A stretch of 64,000 bases of DNA from Ensifer adhaerens. Its GTDB lineage: Bacteria; Pseudomonadota; Alphaproteobacteria; Rhizobiales; Rhizobiaceae. Below the pieces are notes generated by a model. That model ran no database searches, was not told where the DNA came from, and worked only from the letters and a program-made list of their open reading frames with translations. The DNA is taken from assembly GCF_002007205.1 (NCBI RefSeq), contig NZ_LAZS01000012.1:1054001-1118000 (forward strand). Direction: 5' to 3'. Shown in pieces: positions 10,419 through 19,831 of the stretch. Within the stretch, counting starts at the first letter, position 1; every line of letters starts with the position of its first letter. The position numbers were made by a program, and so were the translations under genes.

Positions 10419-10507
10419 TTGACGGGGATTCGGGGAAATGCGATTCTCGGTTTGCTACAACACAGAGAAGGGCTTCCACGACGGCAACGTTTGGGGGCCT
10501 TTTTCTT
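10419..10507 (+). ncRNA. Counter-transcribed RNA (ctRNA/incA) between repB and repC
   Basis: The short gap between repB and repC encodes, on the strand opposite to the operon, a small RNA of about 55 bases. A -35 box TTGACG is at 10419-10424 and a weak -10 GATTCT at 10442-10447, 17 bases apart. The transcript would start near 10454. A terminator stem pairs GGCTTCC (10471-10477) with GGGGGCC (10493-10499), using two G-U pairs, followed by TTTTTCTTTT. This position, length and terminator match the ctRNAs of other repABC plasmids, which sequester the repC leader and set copy number and incompatibility. Confidence 0.75.
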
Positions 10508-10540
10508 TTGCGGTTACCCTCCAGCTTCCTGCTTCACGCC

Positions 10541-11531
10541 CTATCGGGCATTCCTCTGCATGAACTGATCATGCAGGTGTTCGATCTGTTCGGCCACGAA
10601 ATCGACGAAACCACTCGGAACGGACTTGTTGAATGCAAGCTTCGAACCGGACTTTCCATGACTTACCTGCCTAAGCACGAGACCGTGCGAGACGAGTTGT
10701 GGCGCGTCAACGGACAAAAGTGTCCCCTCTGCTTTACCGGAAAGTGCTTCGAAGACACTTGCAAAACGGGCATTGGTGTCAGCGCTGCGAACGCCTTCTT
10801 TCGCCAGGACCGACCGGACAACTTTGAGCGGTGCGCCATGGGATGACCACTTCGCTTCGAAATCCACCCAACGCCGCCGGCCGACCTCAGGCGCGGCGCC
10901 GATTTCCTGCAGCACGTCGTGGGGCAATGCGCTTGCCAGACGGATCATCTCCGAGACATGGGACTTTCCGGTGTTGAGCGACTTGCTAATGACGCCGCGG
11001 CTGAAGCCGGCGACCTCTTGCGCGCGCGCAAACAGGCACCGCTCGATAAAGGAGAGATCGAAGCGGTTGCTATTTTCTTCGCCCTGCAGAACAATTGCAT
11101 CTTCATCGTTCAAATCCCGGGCTATCGCCTTGAACTTGACACCCAGCAGTCTGGCGGCGGCAAGACGGCGGCGACCGAACACGATCTGGAACGGCTTCGG
11201 TGCGCCCTGAACCGAACGAACGAGGCCCGGGTGCTTTGTCCGTGCTCAGCCATCGAGTGAACAAGTTCTGCAAGGTTGGCCGCCTCATAGGCCGAGGCGA
11301 AGCGATCGGGAATGGCAGAATCAAGGACGTCGTCCGGATCGATCTCAATGACCTGTCCGCCATCCTTCAAGAGCCGCTCTGCAAGCTCGCTACGCTCCTG
11401 GATCTGCCTGACCCCGGCTGCGACTTTCAGCAGATGCGGAGACGTCGTCCTTTGGCCCCTTCCCTGTCGGGCGAGGTGTCGAGCTGGTTGAGGACGTTTG
11501 CAAAAAGACCTTTGGAATCCTTACGGCTCAT
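10541..11531 (-). pseudogene. repB: Partition protein RepB with two frameshifts
   Basis: RepB is the ParB-like centromere-binding protein of repABC plasmids. The sequence begins MSRKDSKGLFANVLNQLD and, allowing for shifts, continues through HLLKVAAGVRQIQERSELAE, EIDPDDVLDSAIPDRF, VFGRRRLAAARLLG and the helix-turn-helix FSRGVISKSLNTGKSHVSEM. Two single-base deletions break it, near 11445 (between GAKGR and SSPHLL) and near 11230 (a G run of three on the plus strand where four are needed). Restoring both bases gives a 330-residue protein, the normal length. Its ATG overlaps the repA stop (ATGA). As read, no complete RepB can be made; sequencing error remains a possible alternative. Confidence 0.82.
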
Positions 11532-12479
11532 TCTCTCCCCCATGCCTTCCAGAAGAGAGCTTCCAGCTCCGCATTGGCTGCATTGATGGACTCGATGGCG
11601 CGGTCATAGGTCTTCGGTGCGGAGAAGCGCGCCCGTTGCACCTCGTAGAGGCTTTGCTTCCACGTGAGCGCATCTGCGACAGCAGTCGACTTGATGACGG
11701 AGTTCAAAAGCAAGTCCTCACCGAACACCTGGCGCATGAATGCGGACATGTTGGCCTGGGGATGGTCGTTGGGCTCAAACTTGGTGACCAGGAACTTTGC
11801 GAAATCCCACTGAGCCGAAGTTCCCACTTCGTCGAGGATCTGCATGTAGGAAGCGGCAAGCTCGAGGAACTTCGCCGTGGAGTCGACGTCCAGCATGTGG
11901 GCCGGAACGGAGATGACGACGCCGGTCGCCGCGGTCAATGACGAAAGCGTGAGGAAGTTCGGCGACGGAGCCGAGTCCATGAGGATGAAGTCATAGTCGT
12001 CGGCAACCTGTTCGAGGGCCTGCGAAACGCGAAGCAGGAAGCCTGTTCCACCAGCCCTCCGCATTTCCAGCGCAACTGCCGTCTCAAATTCGGTCAGTTC
12101 GAGACCGGCGCAGATAACGTCGAAACCAGCAATATGCGTTTGATGAATGATAGATCGGGTTGGGATCGGATCCTCGAACCGGATTGCGGAATAGAGTGTG
12201 TCCCCTCCCCGGTAGTCGAAGTTCGGCAGGTTGCCGTGGAGTGCCGTCAGGGACGCCTGCGGGTCAAGATCGACGGCGAGCACGCGGTAACCACGCAGCG
12301 CCAGATAATGGCCGAGGTGGATGGTCGTCGACGTCTTGCTTGAACCGCCCTTGAAGTTGGTAACTGCGATGATCTGGCACTGCTCGTTTTCGGTGCGGCG
12401 CGGGTTCATCCACTTCTTGCGGCCATTGGCGGCGAGCACCATGCGCAACTCGAGAACCTGCTCCAGCTGGTGGTTCCAG
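11528..12479 (-). pseudogene. repA: 5'-truncated partition ATPase RepA
   Basis: RepA is the ParA-type ATPase that partitions and autoregulates repABC plasmids. The remaining ~315 codons include the deviant Walker A (NFKGGSSKTST), the Walker A' (LAVDLDPQAS), the Walker B (DFILMDSAPS) and a normal C-terminus ending at a TGA that overlaps the repB start. The N-terminal ~85-110 residues, which carry the winged helix and dimerisation region needed for operator binding, are missing. The frame is cut at about 12479 by the IS30-family element. No repA 5' sequence is found on the far side, so sequence was lost rather than simply interrupted. The operon promoter is gone too. Confidence 0.85.
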
Positions 12480-13567
12480 ATTGAATGCAACGATCGCGAG
12501 AAACCTACATGCTTTGACCCTTCATAGCCAACAGGTACTGGCTGAAGATCTCCTTCGGCGTCTGGAACCCCAGGCACTTGCGCGGGGTGGTGTTGAGACG
12601 GTCGCACAATGCTCGGATCTCCCGATTGCTCACATCCAGGACGACGGTCTCTGCCGGCAGGTAACGCCGAACACGCTTGTTGGTGTTCTCGACCGTGCCT
12701 TTCTGCCAGGGCGCTTGTGGGTCGCAGAACCAGACCGATGTTCCCATGCCCTTTTCCAGCTCGCGCCACGAGACGAATTCCAAACCGCGATCGAACGTCA
12801 GACTTTGCCGTGCTTGCGCGGGTAGGGCGCCGAGATGGCTGATCAGCTGCCCCACGATCGGCTTCGAACGCCTGTCATTGTTCCGAAACAGAACCGTGTA
12901 GCGGCTCTTGCGCTCCACGACAGTGGCCACGTTGGCCGATCCATGTTCCTTCCTGAAGATCATCAGATCCGCCTCCCAATGACCAAAATCGCTGCGGGAG
13001 TTGATGCTGTCTGGCCGATGACGGATGGCGCATTCAATTGGAAAGACGAGACTTCTCGGCTTTCGCGCATATCGGGGGCGTCGCTTGCGTCGTCGTTCCG
13101 GCAAGTGACGTCCCAGCTGCTGATCCTGACCTTCCGGAGAGTAAACGTACTGATAGATCGTCTCATGGCTCAGTCGCGACGAGGACCCGTTGATGAGCCT
13201 TAGGCGACCTGAAATCTGTTCCGGTGACCACCCATCCTTCAAACGATCGATGACCGCGGCGCAAAGCTGCGGGTCGAGCAAAAGCTTCCGGTAGCGCCGA
13301 CGCCGGTCCTCAGCCATCTGTTGAGCCGTCACGTGCCAATAGCCCTCGGCAATGGGGACTTCACGGTCGTGCCAGAAATTCCGTCGTAGCTCGCGGCAGA
13401 TGGTCGAACGGTCGCGACGAAGCGTCCGCGCGATCTCCGCCTGGCTGATCTCCTTCTCATGCATCCGCGCAACGACGCGGCGTTCATCCATACTCAACTG
13501 CACAAAAGAGCGGGCCACATCCATCCTCCTGAAACGATGGCCAATTTGCCTCCGTTGCATTTGAAAA
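12480..13567 (-). mobile_element. IS30-family insertion sequence
   Basis: This element of about 1.09 kb carries a single transposase gene on the minus strand and sits at the truncated 5' side of repA. The two ends share an inverted AATGCAACG block (left 12484-12492; right GTTGCATT ending near 13562). The outermost bases cannot be fixed with certainty by eye. I see no convincing 2-3 bp target duplication, consistent with loss of adjacent repA sequence. Confidence 0.82.
12505..13518 (-). CDS. IS30-family transposase
   Basis: This is a DDE transposase of about 338 residues. The N-terminus has the IS30 helix-turn-helix block (LSMDERRVVARMHEKEIS, then RDRSTICREL). The catalytic core shows the first Asp in GHWEADLMI, the second in LTFDRGLEF and the Glu in QKGTVENTNKRVRRYLP, followed by CLGFQTPKEIF, all diagnostic. 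AGGAGG lies six bases upstream of a GTG at 13518, which I take as the start; the frame is open to an ATG at 13560. The gene appears intact. Confidence 0.9.
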   Translation of the reverse strand: MARSFVQLSMDERRVVARMHEKEISQAEIARTLRRDRSTICRELRRNFWHDREVPIAEGYWHVTAQQMAEDRRRRYRKLLLDPQLCAAVIDRLKDGWSPEQISGRLRLINGSSSRLSHETIYQYVYSPEGQDQQLGRHLPERRRKRRPRYARKPRSLVFPIECAIRHRPDSINSRSDFGHWEADLMIFRKEHGSANVATVVERKSRYTVLFRNNDRRSKPIVGQLISHLGALPAQARQSLTFDRGLEFVSWRELEKGMGTSVWFCDPQAPWQKGTVENTNKRVRRYLPAETVVLDVSNREIRALCDRLNTTPRKCLGFQTPKEIFSQYLLAMKGQSM

Positions 13568-13592
13568 TGGAATCCGCCCCCGCTACAAACAA

Positions 13593-15221
13593 TGTGGCGG
13601 CGAAGTTGAACTGTCCTTCGTGGTGCAAAGTAGAAATGTCACGTTGAGCCGTCGCAAGGCACGACGACCAGCCCCGATCTGACCGGCTCACCCGGTTGCA
13701 AGATCAGATCGGGGCGGGTGAAGGGCACCCCTTCGGCTTTAGCTTTGAGAGCCAGATCAATGGATCATTCCGCGGCATCAAGCCGGGACAGGGCCTGCTC
13801 GCGCCGCGCAATCACCCCCGGATCGTTCATGAAATCCGTCCGCTTGCCCGGCTTGCGGCCACGCGGTTTGTAGCCATTCTTCTCGCTGTTCGTCTTCACC
13901 GCCGGCTGCGTCTGCTGCTCCTGGCGTTCCTTGATATAGGCCAGGACATCACCGAGCCGCTTGTTCTCGGTGATCGCCGCATGCGTCACCCGCTGGTCCT
14001 TGTCGAATAGTCTGTAGGGCAGGGAATGGCCTTTCCAGCGCACATCCAGTCGACCATCGGCATAGGCATAGGTCTCGACATGGCGACCAGCCAAACCACG
14101 TGTCACCTCGGTCTCCTCAAGCATGATCCGCCGGCGCTCGAACGAAAACGTCAGCTGCGCTCCGACATAGCGCTGCTCGCGTTTGCACAGGACGTCGCGC
14201 AACCGATCCGGGGCGAGATTCAGCGGGCGGTGCAGGTCATCGGGTCGGGCAGGGACGATCGCAAACCGCGCGTTGTAGTGTTCTGTGAAGCCAGGCAAAA
14301 AGGCATTGCCAGCCTCCATGTCGTCGATACCCGCCAGCCTTAATTCCTTGATCAGGCGATCTTGCAGCGTCCGGTTCATCCGTTCGACACGACCTTTGGC
14401 CTGACTGGAATTTGCGCAAAGAATCTCGATGTTTAGCTCGCAAAGTGCACGCCCGAACTGGGTCATGCCCTGGCCACCCCTGGCATCCTTCTTCGCCACC
14501 CGAAACACCGAATGCTTGTCGGAATAAAAGGCGACAGGTGCCCCATGATGCTCAAGGTAAAGCGCCAGCGCTTCAAAGTAGCTGAAGGCGCTTTCCGAGC
14601 GCACAAACCGCAACTGCATCACCTTGCCGGTCGCGTCATCGACGAACACCAGAAGCGAGCACGGCGGCCCGCGATCCTCAAACCAGCGATGCTCCGACCC
14701 GTCGATCTGCACCAGTTCGCCATAGGCCTCGCGCCGCAACCGTGGCTGATGAAACGTCCGCCGCTGCCTGCGCGACAGCCAAAGTCCGGCTTCTGCCATC
14801 CATTGGCGCAGCGTCTCGCGCGACACCCGCAACCCATCGCGCTCGGCCAGCTTCTCGGCTGCCAAGGTCGGACCAAAGTCCACATAGCGTTCGCGAACGA
14901 GCGTCACGGCATAATCCCGAACACCGTCGCTGATCCGATTGTTCGAGGGCCGGCCGATCGCCTTATGCCGGATCGAAGCCGCACCGCCGGTGTTGATCCG
15001 CTCCAGCAACCGACGCACCTGGCGGGTGCTCAGCTCAAGCACGCGCGCCGCCGACGCCAACGTCATGCGGCCGGCGATCACTTTCGACAAAACCTCAATC
15101 CGCTGCAGATCGCGTTCGCTCATCGCAATCAATCCCATCCGCAATCTCCCAGGTCAGCAAAACCCGGGGAGAGTGACATTCCAACTTTGCAGGATCAGGA
15201 CACTTTAACTTTGCGGCTACA
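13593..15221 (-). mobile_element. ISNCY-family (IS1202-type) insertion sequence with 5-bp target duplication
   Basis: The 1629-bp element is bounded by imperfect inverted repeats of ~50 bp. The left end reads TGTGGCGGCGAAGTTGAACT and the right end, inverted, TGTAGCCGCAAAGTTAAAGT; both then share TGCAAAGT and GAATGTCAC-like blocks. A 5-bp direct repeat AACAA flanks it exactly (13588-13592 and 15222-15226), so the insertion is clean. It carries one transposase gene. Removing it joins the IS30 flank to the region upstream of kup. Confidence 0.85.
13765..15123 (-). CDS. ISNCY-family transposase
   Basis: This transposase of about 452 residues has a two-part helix-turn-helix N-terminus (LASAARVLELSTRQVRRLLE) and an rve/DDE core. 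The core shows Asp in LVQIDGSEHRWFED, Asp in AFYSDKHSVFRV and Glu in AKGRVERMNRTLQDRLIKEL. The C-terminus includes RPLNLAPDRL and a basic tail. The ATG at 15123 gives the family's usual MSERDLQRIEVLSK start. The gene is uninterrupted. Confidence 0.88.
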   Translation of the reverse strand: MSERDLQRIEVLSKVIAGRMTLASAARVLELSTRQVRRLLERINTGGAASIRHKAIGRPSNNRISDGVRDYAVTLVRERYVDFGPTLAAEKLAERDGLRVSRETLRQWMAEAGLWLSRRQRRTFHQPRLRREAYGELVQIDGSEHRWFEDRGPPCSLLVFVDDATGKVMQLRFVRSESAFSYFEALALYLEHHGAPVAFYSDKHSVFRVAKKDARGGQGMTQFGRALCELNIEILCANSSQAKGRVERMNRTLQDRLIKELRLAGIDDMEAGNAFLPGFTEHYNARFAIVPARPDDLHRPLNLAPDRLRDVLCKREQRYVGAQLTFSFERRRIMLEETEVTRGLAGRHVETYAYADGRLDVRWKGHSLPYRLFDKDQRVTHAAITENKRLGDVLAYIKERQEQQTQPAVKTNSEKNGYKPRGRKPGKRTDFMNDPGVIARREQALSRLDAAE

Positions 15222-15348
15222 AACAAAGATCGCGTAACCTGAATTATGGAACTATCTCGTCGCCTTTGAACGCAGAAGTATTTTGCCTGACATTTCGCGC
15301 TGCACCATATAGGTTCCCGCACCTTGGCAGCAGGATTCCGGAGAACAT

Positions 15349-17244
15349 ATGCGCCCTCTTAACGAAGCTTCCGAACGTCAAACGGAGATGCGAAGCTTTC
15401 TTGTTCTCCTCATCGGGTGCGTCGGCGTCGTCTATGGCGACATCGGAACGAGCCCGCTCTATGCCTTTCGTGAGGCACTTCGCCCCTTCTTGAGCGACGG
15501 TGCACAGGCAAACGAGGTTATCGGCCTCATCTCGCTGATGGTCTGGACGCTGACGATTGTCGTGACGTTCAAATACGTGCTCTTTCTCCTTCGCGCCGAC
15601 AACGACGGCGAAGGCGGGACCTTGTCGCTTCTCGCGCTCCTGATGAAGAAGACGGGCAGCTTCATGCCGGTGCTGTTCTTTGCGGGATTGATCGGGGCGG
15701 CTCTGTTCATCGGCGACGCGATGATTACGCCTGCCCTTTCGGTCATGTCGGCGCTTGAAGGCATGAAACTCGTCACGCCGGCCCTTGACGACTATGTGCT
15801 CCCTCTGGCCGCGGCCGTTATGGTCGCGCTGTTTGCCGTCCAGTCGAAAGGCACCGAAGCGGTCGCCAAGTTCTTCGGGCCAATCACCGTGGTCTGGTTC
15901 CTCGCAATGGCGTGGGGTGGTCTCATCCACATTGGCGACGACTGGACGATCCTTGAGGCTTTGAACCCGATGAATGCCCTTTGGTTCATCACGCATGCGG
16001 GCTGGGCAGGCCTGGTCGTACTTGGTGCGGTGTTCCTGACGGTCACGGGAGCGGAAGCCCTCTATGCGGACCTCGGTCATTTCGGACGCAAGCCGATCAG
16101 CACCGCCTGGTTTGTGCTGGTGTTCCCGGCGCTGGCGTTGAACTACCTCGGCCAGGGTGCGCTCGTGCTCAGTCACCCGGATGCGGTGCATAACCCCTTC
16201 TACCTTCTCTATCCCGATTGGGCTCTGCTACCGATGGTCATCCTCGCCACGATGGCGACAATCATTGCCAGCCAGGCCGTCATCACCGGAGCGTTTTCGC
16301 TGGCGCGGCAAGCGGTCCACTTGGGCTTCCTCCCGCGCCTGCTGATCAAGTTCACCTCCGAAACCAACACCGGCCAGATCTACGTGCCCGCGGTAAACGC
16401 GCTCCTGTTCGTCGGCGTCATCACGCTGATTTTCTCCTTTGGCGACTCGGAATCGCTTGCCACCGCGTACGGGATCTCGGTGACCGGCGCGATGGTCGTG
16501 ACCACCCTGATGGCATTTCAGTTCCTTCGCTCGGTTTGGGGCTACTCGACCCTTCTCGCGGGCATGCTACTGGCGCCGTTGCTTGTTATCGAGAGCATCT
16601 TCCTGATGGCGAACCTGCTCAAGATCCATGATGGTGGCTGGGTCCCGGTGGCGCTGGCACTGGCAATCATGATTGTGATGTGGACCTGGACGCGCGGATC
16701 GCAAATGCTGCGCGAAAAGACCGCGCGAAACGACATACCCTTGGAGACGTTTATCCGTTCCATCGAGAAATCGACCCATGGGCCCCAGACGGTTCGCGGA
16801 ACCGCTGTCTTTCTAACCAGCGTGGGCGACAAAACTCCCGCCGTCCTCCTTCACAACATCAAGCACAATCACGTCCTTCACGAGCAAAACGTCATTCTGA
16901 CCGTCCGGACGTCCGAGCACCCGTATGTCGCAGAGAAGGACCGTGTTTCGCTGACGGAGCTTTCGGACAGATTTGCAAGACTCGAACTCTGCTTCGGATT
17001 TATGGACGAGCCGAACGTTTCGAAAGCGCTCTCCCTCTGCAAGAGAGCCGGTTTCAAGTTCGAGATCATGCAGACGTCGTTCTATCTGGGGCGGAGAACG
17101 CTTCTCAGTGACCCCAACTCCGGTCTGCCGGGCTGGCAAGACAAGCTCTACATCGCTCTTTCAGGGCTTGGCATCGACCCATCGTCCTACTTCAAGCTGC
17201 CAGCCAATCGTGTCGTCGAGATCGGCGAACAGGTCACAATCTAA
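15349..17244 (+). CDS. kup: Low-affinity potassium transporter Kup
   Basis: Kup is an inner-membrane potassium uptake permease (KUP/HAK/KT family, proton-coupled). The 631-residue product has about twelve transmembrane helices in its first ~440 residues. Family signatures include [16 protein letters not shown] (residues ~26-41), [31 protein letters not shown] and [14 protein letters not shown]. The hydrophilic C-terminal domain includes [14 protein letters not shown] and ends in ISAL-type [12 protein letters not shown]. The start ATG has GGAG five bases upstream. It is monocistronic and lies directly beyond the ISNCY element. The convergent neighbour is a KdpD-like membrane protein, so two potassium-related genes meet here. 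Confidence 0.95.
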   Translation: MRPLNEASERQTEMRSFLVLLIGCVGVVYGDIGTSPLYAFREALRPFLSDGAQANEVIGLISLMVWTLTIVVTFKYVLFLLRADNDGEGGTLSLLALLMKKTGSFMPVLFFAGLIGAALFIGDAMITPALSVMSALEGMKLVTPALDDYVLPLAAAVMVALFAVQSKGTEAVAKFFGPITVVWFLAMAWGGLIHIGDDWTILEALNPMNALWFITHAGWAGLVVLGAVFLTVTGAEALYADLGHFGRKPISTAWFVLVFPALALNYLGQGALVLSHPDAVHNPFYLLYPDWALLPMVILATMATIIASQAVITGAFSLARQAVHLGFLPRLLIKFTSETNTGQIYVPAVNALLFVGVITLIFSFGDSESLATAYGISVTGAMVVTTLMAFQFLRSVWGYSTLLAGMLLAPLLVIESIFLMANLLKIHDGGWVPVALALAIMIVMWTWTRGSQMLREKTARNDIPLETFIRSIEKSTHGPQTVRGTAVFLTSVGDKTPAVLLHNIKHNHVLHEQNVILTVRTSEHPYVAEKDRVSLTELSDRFARLELCFGFMDEPNVSKALSLCKRAGFKFEIMQTSFYLGRRTLLSDPNSGLPGWQDKLYIALSGLGIDPSSYFKLPANRVVEIGEQVTI

Positions 17245-17354
17245 ATTTCGGTGACGTCTGCAATGAGATGGCCCGCATCCACAGGATGAACCTCCAAAAC
17301 GTGCCGGAACTGGCGACCCGCTGGGCTATTTGTCGTCCTCGGCGTCTTCAGGCT

Positions 17355-18191
17355 CTAAATGGTCGGCCGGCGATCGAGTGCCAGCGTCAAAATGCTCCTG
17401 ACAACATCGATCAACGTCTCCGGGGCATCGGGGCGCCCCGCGGCGTCGAATGCAAGGCCAAGCACGGCGCGCTGATCGGACGCCGTTGAAACCGGCCAAA
17501 AGTCAAAACGCGACTCCGGATAAACCTCCGCAAGTTGTACAGTCCCTGTCGCTGCCGACGACAGGGCCGCGTCGAGCTCGGCCGCCTGCGGTGCGATGTC
17601 CCCAACGCTCTCGAAAAAGCTCACCTTGTCCCCTGAAACGAGAACAACGATCGCAGGAACGTCAAAGAGAGCGGCAAGCGCCTTGGATGTTATCGTGGAA
17701 ATCACCTTCGCATTTCCCGCCCCTGCGATTTCGCGGCTATAGTCCTTGAGCAGCAGCGCCTGGCGCCGCAGATGCGCCGCATCGGTGCCCCGATGACGGG
17801 AAGTATGGGCGACACCGCTGACGATGATCCCGATGACAAAAAGCAGAGCAATCGCCCAAATGTTTGCGGGGTCGTCGACCATCAACGTGTATCGGGGCTC
17901 CGTCAGGAAGAAATTGTAGGCGAGAGACCCCAATATTGCCGAGCAAAGTGACGGACCCAACCCAAAACACACACCCGCGACAACGACTGGCACCACAAAC
18001 ACGAGAGACAGGTTCGGGATCGCGACCCCGCTGTCGACGCCAATCGCCACAACGGTCGCGACAGCGGTCATCACAACCGAGACGACATAGCCCACAGCAG
18101 CCGACGGTAACGACGGCGCCCCGTCCAGCAACGCCTCCGCATCCAGCAGCGGTGGGACATCTCGAGACATCTTCGACTTGGCGCTCGCCAT
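17355..18191 (-). CDS. DUF4118 (KdpD-like) membrane protein with GAF-like tail, no kinase domain
   Basis: This 278-residue protein resembles the membrane and GAF-like central section of the potassium sensor KdpD but lacks the N-terminal KdpD domain and any histidine-kinase domain. Four hydrophobic helices span residues ~30-135 (for example VGYVVSVVMTAVATVVAIGV, then LAYNFFLTEPRYTL, the DUF4118 signature). A soluble domain at ~165-278 contains VPAIVVLVSGDKVSFFE. I chose the ATG at 18191 (MASAKSKMSRD); the open frame extends upstream without conserved sequence. It is convergent with kup. A sensory or regulatory role in potassium or osmotic response is possible but unproven. Confidence 0.75.
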   Translation of the reverse strand: MASAKSKMSRDVPPLLDAEALLDGAPSLPSAAVGYVVSVVMTAVATVVAIGVDSGVAIPNLSLVFVVPVVVAGVCFGLGPSLCSAILGSLAYNFFLTEPRYTLMVDDPANIWAIALLFVIGIIVSGVAHTSRHRGTDAAHLRRQALLLKDYSREIAGAGNAKVISTITSKALAALFDVPAIVVLVSGDKVSFFESVGDIAPQAAELDAALSSAATGTVQLAEVYPESRFDFWPVSTASDQRAVLGLAFDAAGRPDAPETLIDVVRSILTLALDRRPTI

Positions 18192-18769
18192 CGTTGCATC
18201 TCCTGCCAAACAGCATGGCATCCGACACGGCAGAGTCTCGGCGCAAAAGAACGGGCGACAGAGAGGAAGCCGCGGCCGTGAGCGGCGCTGCAATTATACG
18301 CCTGCTGCACCGACAATTAACCGCCGGCATGCGGATCGGACGTTCGCATAAGCCGATGAATTTCCTGACGATCGCGACGACCATGACGACGATGACGGCC
18401 GCCACAACGACCGGAACAAGTCCCTGCAATTCTCTCGCCATGCCCGATTGCGGCAAGGACGTCCTGAGTAGCTGCTCGAACCCGTGAGTTTTGAGAGTCC
18501 TGTTCACTCCCAACCGGTTGGCCTCCATTTTCGCCTTTGGCAGCGGCGAGCAATTCACGGCCGAGTAAGTGGGGAATTCCTGCTGCCGGTATCACGCAGG
18601 GTAACGGCGCCGGCATAAGTTTTCGATTGCGAAGCCACGTCCGCCACGTAAGAATTTCATACAGCCCCAACGGTCGCTGCTTTCCGCCAAGCGATCGGGA
18701 ACCAACGCCCTCTTGTGAACCAGACGGGATCATGCGCGTTCTCCTTCTTTCGAGAAGGAGGTCGTTGAT
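18192..18769. other. Intergenic region between DUF4118 gene and hydrolase
   Basis: No gene can be supported in these 578 bases. A perfect 12-bp palindrome CCAACCGGTTGG lies at 18510-18521, a possible regulator site for either divergent gene. A minus-strand frame near 18440 would encode a short hydrophobic peptide, but it runs into the neighbouring gene without a stop and has no clear ribosome binding site. Confidence 0.5.
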
Positions 18770-19645
18770 ATGCTGACTGTTGAGAAAGCGAAGCATCGCA
18801 CGGTCGAAGTCGACGGCGTGAAGCTATTTTATCGTGAGGCAGGCCGGCGCAATGGGCCCGGCGTGCTCCTGCTCCACGGCCAACCCAGTTCATCGTACAG
18901 TTTCCGCGAGGTCATCGGCCCACTGGCCAGCGTGGCGCGGGTCGTGGCCCCTGACCTGCCGGGGTTCGGCTTTACCGAGGCACCCGGCGATTATGAGTAC
19001 ACGTTCGAGGCCATGGCGCGCACGATCGATGCCTTGACCCGGCAGATAGGATTGGAGCGCTTCTTCCTCTACATTCATGATTTTGGAGCGCCGGTTGCCT
19101 ACTATCTTGCACTCGCCCGTCCCGATCGCGTGCTGGGGCTCATCATCCAGAACGGTAACGCCCACGAGGAGGGCCTCGGTCCAGATTGGGAAGCGAACAA
19201 GGCCTACTGGGCGGACCCCACTCCGCAGAACCGCGCGAAGCTCCCAGAATGGCTGAACTTCGAAGGCGTGCGCCACACCTATGTGGGCGACATTCCGGAT
19301 CGGCTGCAGCCGCTGTTCGCACCTGAGGGGTGGCATCTCGACTGGGAACGGATGAGCCGACCGGGGCTGGTCGAGATACAGTTTCGCATCTTCGCCGACT
19401 ATGGGCGCTACGTCGCCCGTTTTCCGGAGATCTCAGCCTATCATCACGAGCACCAGCCCCCCGCGCTGCTCATCTGGGGTCGTCATGATCCCTACTTTGA
19501 ACTTGAGGAGGTGCTCGCCTATGCTCGCGAGCTAGACCGGCTGGACATGCACATCTACGACGGGGCGCACCTTCTGCTTGAGACGCATCATCGGGAATGC
19601 GTGGCCCTGATGCGCGAGTTCATTCTGGATGCACAACCAAGCTGA
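18770..19645 (+). CDS. Alpha/beta hydrolase of the haloalkane dehalogenase / epoxide hydrolase type
   Basis: This 291-residue alpha/beta hydrolase has an aspartate nucleophile in YIHDFGAP (D104), an oxyanion loop HGQPSSSY (H36-G37), a catalytic acid in WGRHDPYF (D240) and the base in YDGAHLLLE (H267). An Asp nucleophile points to the haloalkane dehalogenase/epoxide hydrolase branch rather than esterases. Its real substrate is not evident, and halide-binding Trp residues are not obvious by eye. AAGGAGG lies eight bases before the ATG. It is monocistronic and convergent with the peptide-importer operon. Confidence 0.82.
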   Translation: MLTVEKAKHRTVEVDGVKLFYREAGRRNGPGVLLLHGQPSSSYSFREVIGPLASVARVVAPDLPGFGFTEAPGDYEYTFEAMARTIDALTRQIGLERFFLYIHDFGAPVAYYLALARPDRVLGLIIQNGNAHEEGLGPDWEANKAYWADPTPQNRAKLPEWLNFEGVRHTYVGDIPDRLQPLFAPEGWHLDWERMSRPGLVEIQFRIFADYGRYVARFPEISAYHHEHQPPALLIWGRHDPYFELEEVLAYARELDRLDMHIYDGAHLLLETHHRECVALMREFILDAQPS

Positions 19646-19790
19646 ACCGAACCCGTCAGCCGCTCGTCTCGGTCATTCGCTGCGGCGACCGGCTAATGCG
19701 AGTTCGCCGAAAACGCGAGACTGGCGCTTGACCTCACTCCGCCGCCTGGAGAGGCGCGGGCCAACGGCCTGGCAATGTTGCATCCGGTCC

Positions 19791-19810
19791 GCGCCGGCGA
19801 ATGCCGGCGC
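19791..19810. terminator. Hairpin between convergent genes
   Basis: GCGCCGGC and GCCGGCGC pair perfectly around a four-base loop (GAAT), between the convergent hydrolase and binding-protein genes. There is no T-tract on either side. It could stabilise transcript ends or assist termination, but this is inference. Confidence 0.4.
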
Positions 19811-19831
19811 AAGATACACCTCTTGTGAGGA

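Noticed and set aside
12160-12354. Short plus-strand frames over repA
   Set aside because: They are shadows of the ParA-type gene, which has clear Walker motifs.
13568-15348. Search for the missing repA 5' part beyond the IS30 and ISNCY elements
   Set aside because: Joining the flanks across the ISNCY duplication gives no RepA-like frame before kup, so the 5' part appears deleted rather than displaced.
15244-16191. 315-residue charged minus-strand frame over kup
   Set aside because: It is an antisense shadow of kup, with composition (His/Arg/Asp rich) typical of such shadows.
18294-18480. Possible KdpF-like small membrane peptide on the minus strand near 18440
   Set aside because: The hydrophobic stretch runs on without a stop into the DUF4118 gene in another frame and has no clear ribosome binding site.
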